Positions 26,796 through 34,098 of a stretch of DNA of 43,305 bases are shown piece after piece. The first letter of the stretch is position 1. Every line of letters starts with the position of its first letter. The notes under the pieces were generated by a model. It had not been told where the DNA came from. It ran no database searches and saw only the letters and a list, made by a program, of their open reading frames with translations. The position numbers were made by a program, and so were the translations under genes. Source of the stretch: Baaleninema simplex PCC 7105 (lineage in GTDB: Bacteria; Cyanobacteriota; Cyanobacteriia; Cyanobacteriales; Geitlerinemataceae); the NCBI RefSeq assembly GCF_000332355.1, contig NZ_KB235958.1:3582156-3625460 (forward strand), in the 5' to 3' direction.

Positions 26796-26829
26796 AAACG
26801 AGCGATTCGGATATTGTTTTCGCTCGTTT
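26796..26829. terminator. Stem-loop at the IS right flank
   Basis: AAACGAGCG and CGCTCGTTT form a perfect 9-bp stem with a 16-base loop. The stem begins a few bases outside the IS target duplication. It may be the terminator of the phosphoribosyltransferase gene (minus strand, ending at 26913) or of the DUF4327 operon before the IS split them. Confidence 0.5.
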
Positions 26830-26912
26830 GTTGCTTGTTTCTGTTCGTTGATTGACAATTTAACTCAATTTTCAACAACAAGAAAATTAATTTTAAAAAA
26901 GTTCGATCGAGG

Positions 26913-27614
26913 CTAAAAGGTCGAGAACGCTTTGAAGTCGCTCGATCCGTTCTGAGATTGGGAGTTTCGCTCTGAAGCCGCAATTTCGAGCAGACCGCAG
27001 ACTTCCTCGTCCGTCGTTTGCGAAAAGTCTGCGTACCACAACCCGAGGAAATTAAACGGTTCTGGCTCCAACACACAAACCAACTCGTCGACTTTCGTTC
27101 GTAGTTTCTCACAGACGACCGGGGCGGCCACGGGAATCGCCACGACGATTTTGGCGGGATGGCAATGTCGTAGCGTCGCGATCGCGGCCATCAACGTCGC
27201 CCCCGTCGCCACACCGTCATCGACGAGGATCGTCGTTTTGCCGCGCACTTCCAAAGGAGGACGACGACCGCGATACCGTTTTTCGCGACGTTGTAACTCT
27301 TGACGTTCCCGGCGAACGACCGCTTCAAACTGCTCCTGACTCACCCGTAACGACTGCACGACGTTCTCGTTGGTCGTGATGTCCCCGCGACTTCCGAGAG
27401 CGCCCATCGCCAGTTCTGGGTTGTTGGGAACGCCGAGTTTGCGAACTAAGCAGACATCGAGGGGCGCATCCAGGGCGCGGGCGATTTGAAAGGCGACGGG
27501 AACGCCGCCTCGGGGCAAGCCCAACACTACAACATCGTCGCGTCGGGCATAACGTTCGAGACGGGACGCGAGGACTCGACCCGCTTCGATGCGATCTTGA
27601 AATACATGGGTCAT
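26913..27614 (-). CDS. Phosphoribosyltransferase-fold protein
   Basis: This protein has 233 residues from the ATG at 27614; the open frame continues to 27797 but the extra residues look random. It has the type I PRTase fold. The N-terminal part is FQDRIEAGRVLASRLERYARRDDVVVLGLPRGGVPVAFQIARAL. The PRPP-binding motif is TTILVDDGVATGATLMAAI, and a C-terminal part VDELVCVLEPEPFNFLGLWYADFSQTTDEEV follows. Proteins of this type in bacteria are often annotated as PRTase or erythromycin-esterase-linked PRTase, and their substrate is unknown. The ending is Ser/Asn-rich. It is divergent from the ankyrin gene. Confidence 0.87.
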   Translation of the reverse strand: MTHVFQDRIEAGRVLASRLERYARRDDVVVLGLPRGGVPVAFQIARALDAPLDVCLVRKLGVPNNPELAMGALGSRGDITTNENVVQSLRVSQEQFEAVVRRERQELQRREKRYRGRRPPLEVRGKTTILVDDGVATGATLMAAIATLRHCHPAKIVVAIPVAAPVVCEKLRTKVDELVCVLEPEPFNFLGLWYADFSQTTDEEVCGLLEIAASERNSQSQNGSSDFKAFSTF

Positions 27615-27909
27615 CGTCGATTCCTCCGCTGCAAATGCGATCGAGACGTCAACCGTTCGGAGTACGTCTCTACTTCCATATTGCCGAGAGATCGCCGAGA
27701 TCGATCGCGATCTTGGAAATATCGAGATAAATATTGACTGTTTTAAAAACGTTCCTCTCCAGGTCTTTTGTATGAGATTCGTTTTCGGGAGCGCCACGAC
27801 TCAACGAGAACTTTCATCGCAAAATGCGTAGAAGCGATCGCGAACGGGGTACAGTATTCCTAGCTTTTTTCGGGCATTGTCAGACGAATTTGCGACAGGA
27901 GCTTCACCC

Positions 27910-29295
27910 GTGGCGTACACTCCCCTCACTTCTCGGCTTCTCGAAGCAGTAAAACGCAGCGACCTCGAGAGCGTCAAAAGCCTGCTCGAGCGAGAAGCCG
28001 ACCCCAACGCCAGCCATACCGACGGGACGACAGCATTAATGTTCGCCGCTCAACGCGGGGCGACCGAAATCGTGCGAACTTTAATCGAGGCTGGGGCTGA
28101 AATCGATCGCACGCGAAAAGTCTTTGGCATTACAGCCTTGATGGTGGCTGCGGCGAACCACCGCACCGACGCCGTGCGCCTGCTGTTAGCCAAAGGTGCC
28201 AACGCCAACGCCCGCAACGAAGACGGCAGTACGGCGTTAATGGCAGCCGCCTTAAAAGGCGATACGGCGATCGTTCACGCTCTGGTGGACGGCGGTGCCG
28301 ATCCTAACGTGCGCGATCGCGACGGCGATACTGCCCTGCACTTGGCAGTCGCGCACGGCTACCAACCCATCGTCGAAACCCTCTTAAAAGCCGGAGCCGA
28401 TCCCGACACTGAAGCCCCCGACGGTTCTCCGGTTTTAATCGAAGCGACGCGTCGGGGCGATCTCGGCTCGATCCGAGCGTTGTTGTCGAGAGGCGCTCGC
28501 GTCGATCGCCCGGACAAAGACGGCGATACTGCGTTGACCCTAGCCACCGATCGCGGCAATCTCGAAATCGTCAACGCCTTACTGTCCGGTGAAGCCGACC
28601 CCGACACTCGCAACCGAGACGGCAGTACGCCCTTGATGGCCGCTTCAGCCAACGGCCGCCTCGACCTCGTCAAAGCGCTCCTCGAGGCGGGAGCGAGTCT
28701 CGAAGCTGAAGACGAAAACGGAGAAACTGCCCTCAACTGGGCGGTTTTAGAAGGTCGAACGGAGGTCGTCAAATATCTCGTCGAACGGGGAGCGATCGTC
28801 GATCGCCGCAACCATCCCGGCGACACGCCGCTGTTGGTGGCGGCACTCCACGGCCACGCCGAAATCGTGCGCGTGTTGCGCGATCGCAGTGCGAATCTCA
28901 ACGCCGACAACCGAGGCGAAACCCCCCTTTTCGTGGCCGTCAACAGCGGCGATACGGAAACGGTGCGCCTGTTGGCTGAAGGAGGCGCGGATGTCAACGC
29001 CCCCAATGCTGAAGGCCATACCGCCTTACACCTCGCCGCTCGTAAAAACGCCACCGACGCGATCGCCATCCTGTTGAACGCAGGGGTAGACTGCAACCTC
29101 GCCGATGGCTCGGGATCGACTCCCTTGATGTGGGCTGCCCGTTTCGGGAACTTGGCCGCCTTGCGCCTACTCCTCAACGCGGACGCAGATTTCCACGCCA
29201 AAAATCACGGGGGACACACCGCACTCTCGATCGCCGAATACAACCACAATCGCGGCGCTGTCCAACTCTTACGACAAGCCGGAGCGCAGGAATAA
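27910..29295 (+). CDS. Ankyrin-repeat protein, 14 repeats
   Basis: This protein has about 461 residues from the GTG at 27910, with AGGAG eight bases upstream; a TTG at 27877 would add eleven. The whole protein is an ankyrin solenoid of about 14 units of 33 residues, each starting with a G-T-x-L or G-x-T-A-L pattern (GTTALMFAAQRG, GSTALMAAALKG, GDTALHLAVAHG and so on) and ending DPNxRDxD-like. There is no signal peptide, membrane helix or other domain, so it should be a cytosolic protein-binding scaffold. Its target cannot be read from the sequence. Successive repeats differ enough that the array is not a recent expansion. Confidence 0.93.
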   Translation: MAYTPLTSRLLEAVKRSDLESVKSLLEREADPNASHTDGTTALMFAAQRGATEIVRTLIEAGAEIDRTRKVFGITALMVAAANHRTDAVRLLLAKGANANARNEDGSTALMAAALKGDTAIVHALVDGGADPNVRDRDGDTALHLAVAHGYQPIVETLLKAGADPDTEAPDGSPVLIEATRRGDLGSIRALLSRGARVDRPDKDGDTALTLATDRGNLEIVNALLSGEADPDTRNRDGSTPLMAASANGRLDLVKALLEAGASLEAEDENGETALNWAVLEGRTEVVKYLVERGAIVDRRNHPGDTPLLVAALHGHAEIVRVLRDRSANLNADNRGETPLFVAVNSGDTETVRLLAEGGADVNAPNAEGHTALHLAARKNATDAIAILLNAGVDCNLADGSGSTPLMWAARFGNLAALRLLLNADADFHAKNHGGHTALSIAEYNHNRGAVQLLRQAGAQE

Positions 29296-29400
29296 GCGAT
29301 GCGATCGCATCGCTGGGGTGGAGGTGGCAAGAAATCGAAGAAAAAGGGCGATCGCCAGCAGTACGGCCGTGCGATCGCCCTCACAATTAGATTCTCTGTC

Positions 29401-30966
29401 TTAAGAACCGACCGAAACCACGATCGCCTCACTTTCGTTGGCCACCGCATCGACGGTTCGCAGGGCATAGCGTCCCGGCGTTACCGTCACGCGGGTTTTA
29501 TCCCGAGAGAGAACCTGTTTCAACTCCCAGCGATCGCCGAGTTGTTCGTACAACGCTAGAGATTTTACGTCCTCAGAATACTCCGGTTGCCAGCGAATCG
29601 AGTTAGCACTGGTTTCGACACCACGGGGCGCGTCCGGGGCGATCGCGTCCAACCAAGGCATCGGTGGAACGAGCGCCGGACGTTGATACAGCCGACTTCG
29701 GAACACCTGGTTCACGCCGAAGCGGTTTTCCGAAAACACCTTCATACTGAAGAAAATATTCCCCAACGACCCGCGCAACGCCGACCGTCGCGAAATATCC
29801 ACTTGTTGCAAGTATTCCCCGACGCGCCACTCCTGGTTGTCCAGTTTGCTGAGATAGTTTCCGGCGTAAATATGGCGTCCGTGGGGATTGTGCGACAGCC
29901 ACCAATCCAACAGTACCGGATAACTTTGCGCTCGTTGGTCGATGCGCCAGTACAGTTGAGGTGCCATGTAGTCCACCCAACCCTGCTCTAACCACAATTT
30001 CGGATCGGCGTAGATCGTATCGTATTGATCCATTCCGGTAATGCCCGCAGGTTGTCCCGGTCGATAAATGCCGAAGGGACTGATCCCGAACTTCACCTGC
30101 GGTTTAATGGCTTTGATGCCCTCGTACAACCGACGAACCAAGGTATTGACGTTTTGTCGCCGCCAATCGTTACGACTGAGGCGTCCGCCGTTTTTGCGAT
30201 ACTGTCCGTAAGTTTGCGCGTCGGGAAACTCAACCCCCGGTTCGGGATAGGGATAAAAGTAATCGTCGAGATGGATTCCGTCTACGTCGTAGCGGCGCAC
30301 CACATCAGTAATCACTTCGTAAGTGCGGTCTTGCACGTCCGGCGCGCCGGGGTCCATCCACACGAGGTTCCCGTAACGATAGGCGTATTGCGAAAACTGT
30401 CGCGCCATGTGGTTTGGGGCGAAGTCGTAGTTCGTTCCCAGTTTGGCGCGGTAGGGGTTGAACCAGGCGTGCAGTTCGATGTTGCGAGCGTGGGCTTGCT
30501 CGATCGCGAACTCTAAGGGATCGTAAAATGGCGAGGGCGGTTGACCTTGTCGTCCGGTCAGCCAGTAACTCCAGGGTTCGATGCTGGAGTTATAGAGGGC
30601 GTCTCCGGCGGGCCGCACTTGCAGGACGAGGACGTTGAGGTTGAGTTCCTGCATGCGATCGAGCAGGCGAATCAGTTCGGTTTGTTGTTGGGACGTGGAC
30701 AAACCGGGACGGGACGGCCAGTCGATGTTGACGACCGACGCCGCCCAAACACCGCGAAATTCGTGACCGTTAAAGGTGGTTGGGGACGTAGCCAGGTCGC
30801 CGGGTTGCGAGGGACGGGCGTAGGCGTACACTTGCGTCAGCAGCAAGGTGGCGACGGTCAGTCCCACCCAGAGAAAACGTCGGGGTCGAACGCTCTTAAA
30901 AAACCAAAAGGGGCGCTCGAAAAACCGAACGCATCGAGAGGCGATCGAGGAGCGAATTGGGTTCAT
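29401..30966 (-). CDS. GHL10/DUF187-family glycosyl hydrolase-like protein
   Basis: This 521-residue exported protein has a basic N-terminus and then an uncleaved-anchor or signal helix (FLWVGLTVATLLLTQVYAYA, about 30-50). The family domain begins FRGVWAASVVNIDWPSRPG and continues with LNLNVLVLQVRPAGDALY, the NIELHAWFNPYRA strand, the GIHLDDYFYPYPEPG loop with acidic candidates for catalysis, and WVDYMAPQLYWRI. A C-terminal beta domain, fibronectin-like, starts near residue 425 (APDAPRGVETSANSIRWQPE). The family is a TIM-barrel related to alpha-amylase-type enzymes. It probably acts on peptidoglycan or exopolysaccharide in the periplasm, but its substrate is unproven. Confidence 0.9.
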   Translation of the reverse strand: MNPIRSSIASRCVRFFERPFWFFKSVRPRRFLWVGLTVATLLLTQVYAYARPSQPGDLATSPTTFNGHEFRGVWAASVVNIDWPSRPGLSTSQQQTELIRLLDRMQELNLNVLVLQVRPAGDALYNSSIEPWSYWLTGRQGQPPSPFYDPLEFAIEQAHARNIELHAWFNPYRAKLGTNYDFAPNHMARQFSQYAYRYGNLVWMDPGAPDVQDRTYEVITDVVRRYDVDGIHLDDYFYPYPEPGVEFPDAQTYGQYRKNGGRLSRNDWRRQNVNTLVRRLYEGIKAIKPQVKFGISPFGIYRPGQPAGITGMDQYDTIYADPKLWLEQGWVDYMAPQLYWRIDQRAQSYPVLLDWWLSHNPHGRHIYAGNYLSKLDNQEWRVGEYLQQVDISRRSALRGSLGNIFFSMKVFSENRFGVNQVFRSRLYQRPALVPPMPWLDAIAPDAPRGVETSANSIRWQPEYSEDVKSLALYEQLGDRWELKQVLSRDKTRVTVTPGRYALRTVDAVANESEAIVVSVGS

Positions 30967-31076
30967 AAGCCTTCCGTAAAGTTTGGAAAAATTCGATCGA
31001 CTTAACTGTGTCAGTTCGCGCAGCTATTGTAAGCCACCTTGAGGAGTCTTCTTATCACAAAAGGGACGGTTCTGCA

Positions 31077-31104
31077 ATTGACAATTGATAATTGACAATT
31101 GATA
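31077..31104. repeat. Tandem 14-bp repeat
   Basis: Two perfect tandem copies of ATTGACAATTGATA lie just outside the right end of the solo TnpB element. This is a known style of cyanobacterial simple repeat. Confidence 0.9.
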
Positions 31105-31120
31105 ACGCGGAGGTAACTAT

Positions 31121-31153
31121 TCCCACCGCTAACCCTTACGGGTATAGCGGGGG
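31121..31153. repeat. 33-bp hairpin direct repeat, copy 1 (right end of TnpB element)
   Basis: This stretch is identical to 32388-32420. Its core CCGCTA-ACCC-TTAC-GGGT-A-TAGCGG folds into a hairpin. It lies past the tnpB stop, where the right-end hairpin of an IS200/IS605-type element is expected. Confidence 0.85.
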
Positions 31154-31161
31154 CTTTATCC

Positions 31162-32328
31162 CTAACCCGTACCTACCGGGAACCAACTCAGTTGCCCCTC
31201 TAACTGACAAGCATAGGTCGAGATTTCAGGCTGAGTTACAACAGCCCCCAGTTGAGCGATATTTAACGCTCCGTTTACATCAGCATCATGTTCAAAGCCA
31301 CAAAAGCCACACTTAAACCGCTTGCCGTTGCGATAGGATTTACCTCGTTCGGGGTGAACGTGGTGACATCGAGAACAAGTTTGGGAAGTGTAGCGAGGAT
31401 CGACGGTAACGACTTCCACTCCGGCGATGTTCGCATCCCCCCACCCCCCCGTGGGAAGGGGGGCGAAGGGGGGATGTTGAAGTTGGTAGAACGCCCATCG
31501 GTGAATTTCGGTTCGGGTCTTTTTCCTGAGCTTGACGTTCAGTCGAATCCCCGTGAGATCCTCGAAGGCAATTACAGACTCGGTAGCTTTGGCTTCTCGA
31601 ACGAGTTCCTTACTGATGTTGTGATTGACCCAACTTTGAAACCTCGATTCACGCCCAGAGAGCCTTCTCAAGAGGCGTTTCGCCGACTTGGTGCGTTTGG
31701 CTTGAATCGAGGCTCGAACACGAACGTACTTTTCGCGAGTCGCCCTCAATTTCTCTCCCTCCCAGGATTTCCCGGTGGATGTGGTGGCGATATCTCGCAA
31801 ACCCCGATCGACTCCCAAAACTTTGGGGGTTCTCCCCTTCGGTTGGGTAGGGACTTCAACAACGATGTTGATGTAGTAATCCCCCTGTCGGGTTTTCTTC
31901 AGCGTTGCACTGGTGGGGGTTTGTCCTCGCAACAGCGCGATTTGATAGCCACCGATTTTCAAATCGAAGTTGACCCGTCCCGACTTCAGAGTCACACCGA
32001 CCTGTTGTTTGGACTCAATGTATTTGAATGTCCGAACGTCGAGACTAACGCTGGTGGGGCGAAACTTGTGGATTTGTTGGGTGGCTTTTCGTTGATTGAC
32101 GACGCGGCGAATTGCCTGACAAACGTGATTGGCTTTGAGTTCGGTGGCTTCTCGAACTGGCTTATACGTCAGGTGATGCAGCTTGGTCGTGTTCCAGACA
32201 TTGTGTTCTTTAGCTGTTTGCAATATTTGGTTGCAAGCCTCAGCAAAGCCCACCAGAGTCTCATCGATCTTTTCGGTCAACTCGGCTGGAACTATCAGCT
32301 TGCATTTAACCGTTATTGCTTGAGTCAT
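31162..32328 (-). CDS. tnpB: TnpB-type RNA-guided nuclease (solo, IS1341-like) with in-frame palindrome insert
   Basis: This is a 388-residue TnpB. The RuvC residues are Asp174 (VLGVDRGLRDIATTS), Glu256 (VIAFEDLTGIR) and Asp350 (HDADVNGALNI). The zinc ribbon is complete (CSRC at 318-321, CGFC at 340-343). No tnpA is adjacent. Between YQLQ (residue 284) and IAGVEVVTVD (residue 301) the usual helix (F-x-EYKA type) is replaced by HPPFAPLPTGGWGDAN. That segment is encoded by the 43-bp palindromic repeat at 31434-31476, which kept the frame open. Whether the enzyme tolerates this is unclear. The ATG at 32328 is the likely start. The guide RNA would come from the 3' end and right flank (about 31100-31300, minus strand), by analogy with characterised TnpB systems. 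Confidence 0.9.
   Translation of the reverse strand: MTQAITVKCKLIVPAELTEKIDETLVGFAEACNQILQTAKEHNVWNTTKLHHLTYKPVREATELKANHVCQAIRRVVNQRKATQQIHKFRPTSVSLDVRTFKYIESKQQVGVTLKSGRVNFDLKIGGYQIALLRGQTPTSATLKKTRQGDYYINIVVEVPTQPKGRTPKVLGVDRGLRDIATTSTGKSWEGEKLRATREKYVRVRASIQAKRTKSAKRLLRRLSGRESRFQSWVNHNISKELVREAKATESVIAFEDLTGIRLNVKLRKKTRTEIHRWAFYQLQHPPFAPLPTGGWGDANIAGVEVVTVDPRYTSQTCSRCHHVHPERGKSYRNGKRFKCGFCGFEHDADVNGALNIAQLGAVVTQPEISTYACQLEGQLSWFPVGTG
31434..31476. repeat. 43-bp palindromic repeat inserted in tnpB
   Basis: The sequence is CATCCCCCC at one end and GGGGGGATG at the other, with a C-rich/G-rich interior that can also pair. Its length keeps the tnpB frame open. It resembles C/G-run intergenic palindromes familiar from cyanobacterial genomes. 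Confidence 0.85.
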
Positions 32329-32387
32329 GTTCCCATTTTAATTCATCCAGAAAACGATGTAAACCTAACATTGGAGGCGGCACTTCC

Positions 32388-32420
32388 TCCCACCGCTAAC
32401 CCTTACGGGTATAGCGGGGG
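32388..32420. repeat. 33-bp hairpin direct repeat, copy 2 (left end of TnpB element)
   Basis: This is a perfect copy of 31121-31153 in the same orientation, 60 bases upstream of the tnpB start. Same-strand hairpins at both ends are the hallmark of IS200/IS605-type single-strand transposition. Confidence 0.85.
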
Positions 32421-32485
32421 TCTCCGTGCCGAAGAAAGATGAGGAGATGATGTGTATCTTCCTTGTCCCCTTGTCTCCCTTGTCT

Positions 32486-33889
32486 TCAAATATCGAGCAA
32501 CCCGTATCGCTGCTGGAGTTTTAACAGCTTCAACCGGGCTTCGGCGGCGTTTTCGGCGAGATCGGCAAATTCGACGAACCGTTGGAGTTCCTTTTTTAAG
32601 AGATTGCGTTCGACGTCCCAGGTTTGGCGATCGAGTTGGGGAGGTAGAACGATGGTGTCGAACAACGTGGCGCGTTCTTTCCCGGGATGAGGACGCAAAA
32701 TGCGACCCCGACGCTGGACGAACTGACGTGGATTGCGACTGCTGGCGAGAATCATGGCAGTGCGAATCGCCGGAACGTCCACCCCTTCGTCGAGACAGCG
32801 AATCGCCACCAATCCCTGCAACTCTCCCGACTCGAACTGCGTGCGAAGCTGTTCCCGTTGTGAGACGGAGGTTTCGGCGGTGTAGGTGTTGACGCGATAG
32901 CCGAGTTCGCTCCCTAGCAAGCGCACGACGGCGTCGAGTTGCGGTTCGTCAGTGTCGGCGTCCGTGCCGTCGCTGCAATAGAATAACGTATGGCTCGTGT
33001 GGAGTCGCGATCGCATCACTTCCCGCAAGGCGGCAATTTTGTTCGACGCCGCCCCCACCAAACGAGCGCGACGCATTAACAACGCGGTCAAATCTTCCGG
33101 TTCGCGATCGCGCGACTGTAACGCCCAACCGATACGGTGAGTGAGTAGGGCGTAGTGGCGACTTTCGGTTTCGTTGAGATTGACAAAAACAGGAAAGTAT
33201 GTATAGCGAACCAACGCTCCGGCGCGAATGGCGTCGGCGAGGGTGAGTTCCGGTTTCAATACCGCGCCGAAATAGTCGAGTAAGGCGTCGGTTCCCCCTT
33301 CGTCGAAATAGCGTTCTGGCGTCGCCGACAGTCCCAAGCGGAGTTTGATGTGACGGGGAAGGGAGGCTTCTAGACGGGGTGCGCCGAGGTTGTGGGCTTC
33401 GTCGCCGACGATGAGGGTTTTGGCGGGAAAATAGCGCAATTGAGACTGAAAGGACTCGCTGATGAGGGTGGCGTTGGTGGTAATGACGGTGAGAAACCGT
33501 TGACTGTGCGATCGCACGCGGTAGAGTTGTCGCGTTACCTCGCTTTGCCACTGACGGGCGCTTTCAAAGGCTAAAATCGGCATCAAATGAAAGCGATCGC
33601 ATTCTCGGGCCCACTGCGTCACCAAATGACGGTAGGGACAGACCACCACCAAGACTTGCAACCCCAGTGTTTCGTAAAGCCGAGTGGCGATCGCCAAAGC
33701 GGTGATAGTTTTTCCGCTTCCGGTGGCCATTTTCAAGGTTCCCCGTCCGTTGCTGGCGAACCAACTGCGGATTGCTGTTTCCTGATAGGGTCGTAACTGT
33801 ACGTCGGCGGGAAATTGCGGACAGCCCCAGGGTATCCCCACGAACGACGGGGACGACGGACGAGTTTGAAGGATAGGACAGTCCGACAC
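32486..33889 (-). CDS. SF2 DEAD/DEAH-box helicase
   Basis: This is a 467-residue superfamily 2 helicase. Motifs in order are the Q-like LRPYQETAIRSWF, Walker A KMATGSGKT (residues 53-61), motif II LIVGDEAHNLG, motif III GLSATPER, motif V GVDVPAIRTAMIL, and motif VI QRRGRILRPHPGK. This restriction-type (XPB/UvrB-like) layout is close to proteins annotated as DNA phosphorothioation system restriction protein. However, no dnd genes are in the window, so a general repair or defence helicase is equally possible. The start is a GTG at 33889. The conserved domain begins near residue 30, so a later start cannot be excluded. Confidence 0.85.
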   Translation of the reverse strand: MSDCPILQTRPSSPSFVGIPWGCPQFPADVQLRPYQETAIRSWFASNGRGTLKMATGSGKTITALAIATRLYETLGLQVLVVVCPYRHLVTQWARECDRFHLMPILAFESARQWQSEVTRQLYRVRSHSQRFLTVITTNATLISESFQSQLRYFPAKTLIVGDEAHNLGAPRLEASLPRHIKLRLGLSATPERYFDEGGTDALLDYFGAVLKPELTLADAIRAGALVRYTYFPVFVNLNETESRHYALLTHRIGWALQSRDREPEDLTALLMRRARLVGAASNKIAALREVMRSRLHTSHTLFYCSDGTDADTDEPQLDAVVRLLGSELGYRVNTYTAETSVSQREQLRTQFESGELQGLVAIRCLDEGVDVPAIRTAMILASSRNPRQFVQRRGRILRPHPGKERATLFDTIVLPPQLDRQTWDVERNLLKKELQRFVEFADLAENAAEARLKLLKLQQRYGLLDI

Positions 33890-34098
33890 GGCGGGAAAAA
33901 ATCCAGTGTTTTGAAGCGTTGCGGTCGATTTTAACCGATCGCTTTTTAAACTGCCACAGTGAGGCGATCGAAGCTTTAAAATTGACGAGACCGGAAAAAC
34001 CGATCGCCATTGCGATCGTAGAGAAAGTTACCGAGAACTGTACGAAACCCTCGCCGTTTGGCGAACGAGCGCGTCCACACTCCACCCTCGCGGGATTT

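Noticed and set aside
31288-32442. 384-codon plus-strand open frame opposite the solo tnpB
   Set aside because: It mirrors a clear TnpB on the minus strand and its translation has no coherent domain; it is a shadow of a GC-rich gene.
32486-33889. Naming the helicase as a Dnd (phosphorothioation) restriction protein
   Set aside because: Similarity is suggestive, but no dndB-E or partner restriction genes are visible, so only a general SF2 helicase call is made.
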